From Thiomicrorhabdus sp. (GTDB lineage: Bacteria; Pseudomonadota; Gammaproteobacteria; Thiomicrospirales; Thiomicrospiraceae), in assembly GCA_021648625.1 (NCBI GenBank), contig JAKISK010000010.1, positions 1-35,082 of the forward strand: a DNA stretch of 35,082 nt, written 5' to 3'. A program made the translations under genes and the position numbers. Positions 1 to 6,317 of this stretch are shown piece after piece. The notes below the pieces were generated by a model. That model saw nothing but the letters and a program-made list of their open reading frames with translations, ran no database searches and was not told where the DNA came from. Position 1 is the first letter of the stretch. Each line of letters begins with the position of its first letter.

Positions 1-2
1 CG

Positions 3-401
3 CAAGCCAATCAACCTCCACCATCCTCTTCCATGTTTTGGCGCTGGAAACCCTACACTGACTTGGCAGAACTGTACCTTAACTATGGACAGGCCACCAA
101 AGCACTGCAAGTAATGAGCCAGCACAATATTTTAGATAACTTGGTATTAAAAATCATTCGAAGCTCAGACCTAAACTTAATGGACGTTTGGCCACGCTAT
201 CAAATCTGCATAGAAGATCAGCTTAATCTCAGCAACAATAACGCTTATAAACAGGCGATTCAACTGATGGAAGAGGTGCTCAACCGCACAGCATCCGAAA
301 CCGAACGAGAAGAGGTAAAACAGTGGATGGTCGATTGCAGAGAACGCTTTAAAAGAAAACGCAATTTTGCTCAGTGGTTTGATGAGTTTTGGACAGAATA
401 A
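3..401 (+). CDS. 3' end of an unidentified protein with TPR-like helices (5' end outside window)
   Basis: The frame is open from the left edge to the TAA at 399-401, so the gene almost certainly begins upstream; the first in-window ATG (33) is preceded in frame by a Gln/Asn/Pro/Ser-rich stretch that looks like a linker. The visible 132 residues begin, after the linker, with a helix pair of the type PYTDLAELYLNYGQATKALQ, which resembles a tetratricopeptide helix-turn-helix. A second helical part (AYKQAIQLMEEVLNR) and a very basic, aromatic tail ending in WFDEFWTE follow. I do not recognise the family. It converges on hisI, with a palindromic MITE between the two genes. The short-linker plus TPR layout suggests a protein-interaction role, but no function can be assigned. 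Confidence 0.7.
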   Translation, partial: QANQPPPSSSMFWRWKPYTDLAELYLNYGQATKALQVMSQHNILDNLVLKIIRSSDLNLMDVWPRYQICIEDQLNLSNNNAYKQAIQLMEEVLNRTASETEREEVKQWMVDCRERFKRKRNFAQWFDEFWTE

Positions 402-412
402 AAAAGTTATTT

Positions 413-533
413 GTAACGACTCAGATGGCCCCTGAAAAGGGTCAACTCTGTGTTAAAAAATGATTATTTACAGGTGTAAATTCACATTTTTCGCCTTGAT
501 TTGACCCTTTTCAGGGGCTAGCTAAGTCGTTAC
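413..533. repeat. 121-bp palindromic MITE, copy 1
   Basis: Starts with GTAACGACTCAG and ends with its near-complement CTAAGTCGTTAC. The next ~20 bases on each side (GCCCCTGAAAAGGGTCAA) also pair, and there is a small central hairpin around TTTACAGGTGTAAA, so the whole unit can fold on itself. A second copy of exactly the same length lies at 28372-28492 with roughly 17 mismatches. No target duplication is clear. It sits between two convergent genes, 3 bp past the hisI stop codon, so its hairpin may also end transcription from both sides. Confidence 0.85.
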
Positions 534-535
534 CG

Positions 536-994
536 TTATTTTTGATACAACGTATCAGGATCAATCAAGGGTTCGCTGGTGATTTCCAGTTTATTGCCCT
601 TCACTTGACTATAAAAACAGCTTCGTCTGCCCGTATGGCAGGCGGGGCCGGTTTGGTCAACGGTTAATAAAATCGTATCGCCATCGCAATCAAACGCTAA
701 TGATTTCAACAATTGAATCTGTCCAGACTCCTCGCCTTTTCGCCAGTAATTTTGGCGCGAACGAGACCAGTAGCAAACCCGGCCTGTTTTAAGGGTCTCT
801 TCCAACGATTGTAGATTCATCCATGCCATCATCAACACCTCTTTGGTGTCAAACTGTTGTGCAATGGCAGGAATTAAACCGTTTTGATCAAACTTAATCT
901 GGGTTTTAAGTTGTGACCAATCAAAACGGTCTCCTTGCGACGCTTTTTCAAGTTGCTTAAAGGAAAGGGGGGGGGGAGAATTTTTTTGGCACAT
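536..994 (-). CDS. hisI: Phosphoribosyl-AMP cyclohydrolase
   Basis: HisI opens the purine ring of phosphoribosyl-AMP, the third step of histidine synthesis, in the cytoplasm. Family hallmarks are all present, numbering from the ATG at 992-994: AWMN (57-60), CYWSRSR (74-80), WRKGEESG (84-91), the metal-binding DCDGD (102-106), and CHTGRRSC (119-126), which with C103 supplies the zinc cysteines. It is the 152-residue monofunctional form with no HisE domain. The ATG at 994 was preferred over an in-frame start at 1045 because the catalytic domain begins only near residue 24 and the upstream stretch is part of an inverted repeat. Residues 5-10 (NSPPPL) are encoded by a run of ten C, so any length change of that run would shift the frame before the catalytic domain. 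Confidence 0.95.
   Translation of the reverse strand: MCQKNSPPPLSFKQLEKASQGDRFDWSQLKTQIKFDQNGLIPAIAQQFDTKEVLMMAWMNLQSLEETLKTGRVCYWSRSRQNYWRKGEESGQIQLLKSLAFDCDGDTILLTVDQTGPACHTGRRSCFYSQVKGNKLEITSEPLIDPDTLYQK
967..976 (+). repeat. G10 tract of the dispersed G-run motif (in hisI N-terminus)
   Basis: Ten G followed by AGAATTTTTTT on the + strand. It is read as C10 (Pro-Pro-Pro) near the hisI start and forms the left outer end of the nested inverted repeat. Confidence 0.9.
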
Positions 995-1332
995 AATTTT
1001 GGCTCTTCTAAATTTTGAGTGGGTAAAGTAATTTAAGTTACCCAAAGATTTATTGTGAAACCCCGATATGGAACAAAGAACTCAGCTCAGAATCTGAGCA
1101 AGTTACTTGCCCATCACAGCCTCTTCTCTACGCCTATAATCCCACAACACATTGGTTTGACAAGGACTACTCGGGCCAATAGCCCTGCGTTCCTCCTTGT
1201 CAAACCAATGCTTATGCGGAATAAAGGCTGCGCGAAGCGACGATGATGGGCAAGTAAATAACCCCAAACCCACATAAAAAAACAAAAATAGAATTATTTA
1301 CCCACTTAAAATTCATAAGAGCCATAATTTTA

Positions 1333-1339
1333 CCCCCCC
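1333..1339 (-). repeat. G7 tract of the dispersed G-run motif (overlaps exonuclease stop)
   Basis: On the minus strand the stop codon TAG runs straight into seven G, then TAAAATTAT. It forms the right outer end of the nested inverted repeat. Confidence 0.85.
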
Positions 1340-2415
1340 TATTTACGCTTGGCATTGGCAAATGCGGCGGCAAATGGGTTGTTAGTAATCACATCTTTCA
1401 CCTTGGCAACTTTCTTTTGTTGAACCTGCGATTTACGCCCCTTTTCTAACATGGCCTTAAACAGCTCGGCCGTGGCACGAGCATCGGCTAAGGCATCGTG
1501 CGCATCGCCCGGAAATTCTTTGCCCAACACTTTTTCATACGCCATGGTGAGTTTGGGGGTTTTATAAAACCAGTACATTTTTTCACTGTGCCAGCGCATT
1601 GCACCGTGTAAATCTTTGCTTAATTCCGCCGCATCTAACCAATGGTTGTAATCCAGTTCAAAGGTAAGCATCTTCTTTTCGGCACTTTTTTCAAGGTACA
1701 TAAAATCGCTTTCGGTGCTGTACGCTAACACCACGTCGGCCTCTTTTAATACGGCATGAATATCATCCCACGCTTCGGCCAACAACGGCTGTCCCTCAAC
1801 CATTTCTGTGGTGATATTATGCTTTTCATTCTCAGGCACATCGTAGCCAGGGTTAATCAATTGATTAAACAGCTCATTGCCTTCAAGATCACAGGCGGAA
1901 ATTTGAATAATATCCGCTTCAGGATGGGTTGAGACATTGGTGGCTTCAATATCAATGCACACCACTTTTTTGCCTTTCAGCTCACTGTCATGCTGCTTTA
2001 ATTTATACAAGGCATCATTGCGACGCTCTTGAATCAAATCAATCACATCCGATTCGCAAAACTCTTTTAATAGCGCTTCTATTTTTTTACGCATCTTTGG
2101 CAACGATTTGGTTAATGCAGCTTTCACCGCTTCATCATCCGAACACTTTTCAATAAACGCTTCTACCGATACCGCTTCTTCACCAATCATCAACTGCTCA
2201 AGTAAAGCGTCCGTTATTTTTTTAACATCAAAATCAAAGGACTCTAACGGCGGAATAACCACATTGGCATTCAGCAATGAACGCTCTCCTTTTGCGGGAG
2301 AGGCCATAATTTCGACACCACGAATATTCAAACCATCCGACGCCGCGACGGCAACTAGGTACTCTTTTAAAGGTTGATTACGTTTATCAATTAGGATTAG
2401 CTGTGCATTGCTCAT
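1339..2415 (-). CDS. DEDDh-family 3'-5' exonuclease with an unassigned N-terminal region
   Basis: Residues ~150-325 form a DnaQ-like exonuclease domain that would remove nucleotides from 3' ends of DNA or RNA using two metal ions. The catalytic set is visible: D155 and E157 in CIDIEATN, D237 in STESDFMYLE, and H306 and D311 in AHDALADARA, i.e. the DEDDh type. The N-terminal ~145 residues are not part of that fold. They start with a possible small beta unit (AQLILIDKRNQPLKEYLVAV) followed by charged helices, and I do not recognise them. The C-terminal 35 residues are basic, which could aid nucleic-acid binding. Next downstream on the same strand is hisI, across the nested inverted repeat; mobA lies upstream. 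It is not the DNA polymerase III epsilon subunit, which is shorter and lacks this N-terminal part. The true substrate is unknown. Confidence 0.85.
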   Translation of the reverse strand: MSNAQLILIDKRNQPLKEYLVAVAASDGLNIRGVEIMASPAKGERSLLNANVVIPPLESFDFDVKKITDALLEQLMIGEEAVSVEAFIEKCSDDEAVKAALTKSLPKMRKKIEALLKEFCESDVIDLIQERRNDALYKLKQHDSELKGKKVVCIDIEATNVSTHPEADIIQISACDLEGNELFNQLINPGYDVPENEKHNITTEMVEGQPLLAEAWDDIHAVLKEADVVLAYSTESDFMYLEKSAEKKMLTFELDYNHWLDAAELSKDLHGAMRWHSEKMYWFYKTPKLTMAYEKVLGKEFPGDAHDALADARATAELFKAMLEKGRKSQVQQKKVAKVKDVITNNPFAAAFANAKRK

Positions 2416-2471
2416 AGGAATTCGTTTTATTTTATTAATTAAGAAGTGGCTATTCTAACAGCAAGCACTTA

Positions 2472-3065
2472 TTAAGACGATTCAAGCGTGTTTATATTTT
2501 GAAACGCTTGAGGCTGGTCTGAAAAGTCGACACGGGTATGAGGGTTCTCTTGAATCCAACGCGAGACGCTTAAATGAGACTTCTCTAATGCCCGCTTTAG
2601 ATTCAATGCCATGCTACGGTGCATAAGCAAATACAGAGGCTGCACTCGTTGCCCGTCATAAGCAACGACCAGTGGCGCAGGATCAATGGAATAACCTTGG
2701 ATCAATCGTTCCATTAAATCGATGGGCAAACTTGGATTATCGCATGGCACAAATACAATCCAATCAAGTGCAACCCACTTCCAAGCCGCTTGCATCCCAG
2801 CAAGCGGCCCTAAAAAGCCTTGATATTCGTCTGGAAACAGCGGTAGATCGTAGGTTTTATAGGCCAAATCCTCCGAGTTTACATTCAATAAAATGGGGAG
2901 TTCTTTCTTAGGTAAACACTGCAACACCCAATGCAACAACGGCTTACCTTGGTGTGGCAGCAGCGCTTTTTGACGCGCACCCACTCGCTTTCCTTGCCCT
3001 CCCGCTAAAACCACCACTGAAATATTCGAAAAACAGGGGGGGGGTATTTTTTTAAGCTCACTCAT
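2472..3065 (-). CDS. mobA: Molybdenum cofactor guanylyltransferase
   Basis: MobA transfers GMP from GTP to molybdopterin to make the guanine dinucleotide form of the molybdenum cofactor used by DMSO-reductase-type enzymes. The nucleotide-binding loop VVVLAGGQGKRVGARQK is at residues ~17-33 and the metal/active-site motif VPCDNPSLP follows mid-protein; the length (~197 aa) is normal. The loop carries RVGARQK where many homologues have RMGGxxK. ATG at 3063-3065 was chosen over the GTG two codons earlier because a purine-rich GGATAAAGGGGG lies just before it. It starts 18 bp after the kinase stop, so the two are probably co-transcribed. Residues 8-10 are Pro-Pro-Pro encoded by a C9 run, the same arrangement as in hisI, placed just before the conserved domain. 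Confidence 0.88.
   Translation of the reverse strand: MSELKKIPPPCFSNISVVVLAGGQGKRVGARQKALLPHQGKPLLHWVLQCLPKKELPILLNVNSEDLAYKTYDLPLFPDEYQGFLGPLAGMQAAWKWVALDWIVFVPCDNPSLPIDLMERLIQGYSIDPAPLVVAYDGQRVQPLYLLMHRSMALNLKRALEKSHLSVSRWIQENPHTRVDFSDQPQAFQNINTLESS
3036..3044 (+). repeat. G9 tract of the dispersed G-run motif (in mobA N-terminus)
   Basis: Nine G followed by TATTTTTTT on the + strand; read as C9 (Pro codons) just after the mobA start. Confidence 0.85.
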
Positions 3066-3083
3066 TGACACCCCCTTTATCCA

Positions 3084-6080
3084 CTACGGTGCCGTGATCC
3101 ATTTAATCAAGGTTTGATTAAATAACTCAATATCAATCGGCTTGGTAATGTAGTCGTTCATGCCCACTGAAAAACACCGTTCTCGGTCTTCAGGCATGGC
3201 ATTCGCGGTGAGCGCTACAATTGGAATGGTTCGTTCTGAACACGATAAGAGCTCTTCTTTACGAATAAGAATCGTGGCCTCATAACCATCCATTACTGGC
3301 ATTTGGCAGTCCATTAAAATCAGATCGTATTTTTGGACGCCCATTCTCCAAAAGGAGAGCCCTTCCAGTCCATTTTTGGCAATGTCCACTCGCCCGCCCA
3401 AACGGTGAACAAAGGCCATAACAATCTCTTGGTTGGTTTCATTGTCCTCAATTAATAAAATGGCTTTTCCCGCTAAAATGGCAGATGCATCGGTTGTTTT
3501 AGCGGGTACCATGGGCAAGGTTTCTTTCTTATCCAATGATTCCACACGAGTTTCAACATCTTTAGACGTCGCGGATAAATCAGGCAGTAACGCCGCATCA
3601 TTTTGCCGACTCTTATCGTTCTGCTCCAAACAGGGCTGAGGTAAAACACACTGAAACGGCATCTCAATCCAAAACAAACTCCCTGAATTCTCTTCAGAAA
3701 TCACGCCAATAGTCCCTCCCATGAGCTCAACCAACTGTTTTGAGATGGTTAACCCCAAGCCAGTCCCGCCAAATTTACGCGTAGTGGAGTCGTCTGCTTG
3801 GGTGAAGGAGTCAAACAGTTGCTCTAAAGCCTCTTCTGCAATGCCGATTCCCGTGTCTTTTATTTCAACCAGAACCTTTACCTCACAAGGCGATTGCAAT
3901 TCAACCACCTGATTAGTCACTACTATGTCCACTCGACCTTGTGGTGAAAACTTAATCGCATTGCTTAATAAGTTCAATAAAACTTGTTGTATTCGCCCTG
4001 CATCACCCAGCAACTTAAGCTGAAGGGGTAAATTACTTTCAAAAAATAGCTCCACTTCATTTTCAATGGCCTGCAAATTCAAAATTTGCATTGCATCTCG
4101 AACCACAGAGTTTAAATCAAATACTTTCTTCTCTAAATTTACCCCCCCCTCATCCAACTTGGCAAAATCCAAAATATTATTCACTACTTTTAATAGCGCT
4201 TGTCCACTCTGTTCTATCGCCTGCAAATACATCGTTTGCTGAGGCGTTAAGGTGGTATTCATTAATAAATTAGACATGCCCAACACACCATTTAGAGGGG
4301 TTCTTATCTCATGACTCATGGTGGCAACAAATCGACTTCTTGCTTTTGCCAACGCCTCTGCACGCTCTTTAGCCAGTTGCATTTGCGTTTGCGCTTGAAG
4401 TTGTATCGAGACATCTCGAATGGTATGCACCAACTGAATGTCGTCCAACGTGTTTACTCGACTAAAGCCCACCTCAACCGTAAACGTTTCCCCTTCATGG
4501 GTAATTGCTGAAATAAAGCCATCGGTACCCAGCAAAACAGAATCCCCCTCGTTACTCAGCAAGAGGTTAATTCGTTGCTGCCAGTTATCATGCGTTTTTT
4601 CATAAATGCATAAATCCAGCGAAAGCCCGACTAAGTCTTGGCGCGCGTAACCAAACATCTTCTCAAATGCCTGATTCACCCTAAGCACCACACCATATCG
4701 GTCGGTTACCGCCATCGCATCGGGAGCACTCTCAATCAAACGATTGGCACGTTGTTCGGCCATTTTTTGCGCATGAATCGACGTCACATAACTTTGTAGA
4801 TGCGAGGCTTTTCCTTGTTCGTCATACACAATGCGCGTTAAATCATACACCCAGTGATACCCTTGGTACTGCGCAAATTTAACGCGATACTCTAAGCTCA
4901 CCTCTTGTTCATGATGGGTGCACGCATTTAACACCGCCATGCGCACCGATGCCACGTCTTCCAATAAAATCAACTCCACAAAAGAGCCTTTATTTAAAAC
5001 CTCTTGCACCCCTATACCTAGTAACGCATGTACATTAGGGGATACATACTCTACCGCCATATTGCTGTCGGCTTTTTTCTGAAACAACACCGTGGGACCC
5101 GTGTTAAATAAAGCGTCTTGTACCGAATTACTCTCTAAACGTTGCCTCGCTTGCTCAATTTTACGAAGGTAACGTAGAAGTAACATCATAAAAATTAAAA
5201 AGGTGCCTAAAAAAAGAGCCGCCGTCCAACAAACACGCTGCACATAACGGTCAAACACCTCTTGTTTAGGCAGCCCAAGCAATAACCACTGACCATTTAA
5301 CACAGGGGTTTGAACCAAAGCGCGCTCTAACACCTCAAGAGGCAAGTGATCGCCATACTCACTCACCGCTACCCCTGATGCGGATAAGATCACCTTCGGA
5401 AACGCCTCTGATTTAACAAGAATGAACTCAAAAGTATCGGTATTAAAATGGACAATTTGTTCATGGAACTCTTCAAAATTAAAACTTAAAAAAAGAATCG
5501 CACGCTGTTCTTTATTGCCTATATTTTTTTTAAGAGGGTAGGCCACATCATAATGAATACTGCCATCGGGCGAGCTATGAGGGCCTAAAAACGAGACCTC
5601 AGTTGGAAAGGAGGTCATGCTATGTTGTATATCGGTGTGACAGCCAGCACCAATGTGCAATCGTTCACTCCCCGCGACCAAGTAGCCTTGCGCATCTAAA
5701 ATAGCAAACTGAGTTGTATTGGGTAATAAATCTTTAATGTGCTCCGATAACTTGAAAAGATCGAATGGGTAACCGCCCCCTGTTGCTAACTCATAAATTT
5801 GTTGTTCATTATGAATCGCTAAGGCCTTTACCATCAAACGCTGTTGATCAATACGCTCATCGATTACATTCGCCAAGCCTTTTGCCGAGATCGTGACACC
5901 CGTCTTTACTCGTTCATGTTGTTGCTGAATCAAATAGCCTGAAAAAAAATAGACAAATACGGCCAAAGCAATCATAAACAGCCAAAACAGCAACGAAAAT
6001 GTACCTGAAGATACCCCTCTCTTTTTTAAAATGGGAGAGTGTGCAAGTGGAGTGCTGAACGAGATCTTATTTTTATACAA
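3084..6080 (-). CDS. Membrane-bound hybrid sensor histidine kinase (sensor-PAS-PAS-HisKA-HATPase-REC)
   Basis: Domains in order: cytoplasmic start; membrane helix ~27-47; periplasmic sensor ~55-280 of Cache-like character; second membrane helix ~287-306; two PAS domains (~325-440 and ~445-560); HisKA with MSHEIRTPLNG and phospho-acceptor H590; HATPase with LLSNAIKFSP, DTGIGI and GGTGLGL; and a receiver with acceptor D924 in LILMDCQMPVMDG and the conserved KP near the end. There is no HPt domain, so the phosphoryl group must pass to a separate protein. The frame has no ATG before the first membrane helix. A TTG at 6078-6080, preceded by AGG and an in-frame TAG, is the only reasonable start. 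The signal and output are not evident; no response regulator is adjacent, and mobA follows in the same direction. A G8 run encodes Gly-Gly near residue 645. Confidence 0.9.
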   Translation of the reverse strand: MYKNKISFSTPLAHSPILKKRGVSSGTFSLLFWLFMIALAVFVYFFSGYLIQQQHERVKTGVTISAKGLANVIDERIDQQRLMVKALAIHNEQQIYELATGGGYPFDLFKLSEHIKDLLPNTTQFAILDAQGYLVAGSERLHIGAGCHTDIQHSMTSFPTEVSFLGPHSSPDGSIHYDVAYPLKKNIGNKEQRAILFLSFNFEEFHEQIVHFNTDTFEFILVKSEAFPKVILSASGVAVSEYGDHLPLEVLERALVQTPVLNGQWLLLGLPKQEVFDRYVQRVCWTAALFLGTFLIFMMLLLRYLRKIEQARQRLESNSVQDALFNTGPTVLFQKKADSNMAVEYVSPNVHALLGIGVQEVLNKGSFVELILLEDVASVRMAVLNACTHHEQEVSLEYRVKFAQYQGYHWVYDLTRIVYDEQGKASHLQSYVTSIHAQKMAEQRANRLIESAPDAMAVTDRYGVVLRVNQAFEKMFGYARQDLVGLSLDLCIYEKTHDNWQQRINLLLSNEGDSVLLGTDGFISAITHEGETFTVEVGFSRVNTLDDIQLVHTIRDVSIQLQAQTQMQLAKERAEALAKARSRFVATMSHEIRTPLNGVLGMSNLLMNTTLTPQQTMYLQAIEQSGQALLKVVNNILDFAKLDEGGVNLEKKVFDLNSVVRDAMQILNLQAIENEVELFFESNLPLQLKLLGDAGRIQQVLLNLLSNAIKFSPQGRVDIVVTNQVVELQSPCEVKVLVEIKDTGIGIAEEALEQLFDSFTQADDSTTRKFGGTGLGLTISKQLVELMGGTIGVISEENSGSLFWIEMPFQCVLPQPCLEQNDKSRQNDAALLPDLSATSKDVETRVESLDKKETLPMVPAKTTDASAILAGKAILLIEDNETNQEIVMAFVHRLGGRVDIAKNGLEGLSFWRMGVQKYDLILMDCQMPVMDGYEATILIRKEELLSCSERTIPIVALTANAMPEDRERCFSVGMNDYITKPIDIELFNQTLIKWITAP
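4142..4149 (-). repeat. G8 tract of the dispersed G-run motif (in the kinase gene)
   Basis: Eight G followed by TAAATTTAG on the minus strand, encoding Glu-Gly-Gly-Val just after the HisKA helix pair. Confidence 0.85.
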
Positions 6081-6317
6081 AATAATCGCCTAAAATAATC
6101 AAAATAAACCAACCCCCCACTCTACCTGAGGCGGTTTTAAATTTCAATGAAACTTACCGCCTAAAACCTAGTATTTTTACCAGTCACGCACTTACATACT
6201 GATAAGCAGTTATTCCCATTTATAGACAAATAAAAAGGTTTCTTTCTTTTACACTAGCAACCCGTCAAACTTTACCATAGAATGAGTTCAACCATTACCA
6301 TTCACAGGAGTTAAGGC

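Larger units (their letters stand above)
967..1339. repeat. Nested inverted-repeat block between hisI and the exonuclease gene
   Basis: Three inverted repeats lie inside one another. The outer arms are about 1001-1032 and 1291-1323 (GGCTCTT, AATTTT and AGTGGGTAAA shared), with a G10 run outside the left arm and a C7 run outside the right arm. The middle arms are perfect over 14 bp (1103-1116 and 1244-1257, TTACTTGCCCATCA). The inner arms are perfect over 17 bp (1150-1166 and 1194-1210, CATTGGTTTGACAAGGA). A further small palindrome, CTCAGAATCTGAG, is at 1086-1098. Short ORFs across the block follow the repeat and look non-coding. This covers the gene-free stretch from the hisI start to the exonuclease stop; I see no other gene in it. 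Confidence 0.85.

Noticed and set aside
1055-1285. Two overlapping small ORFs on opposite strands (60-63 codons)
   Set aside because: Both lie wholly in the nested inverted repeat and mirror its arms; no ribosome site or recognisable domain. Treated as repeat-derived.
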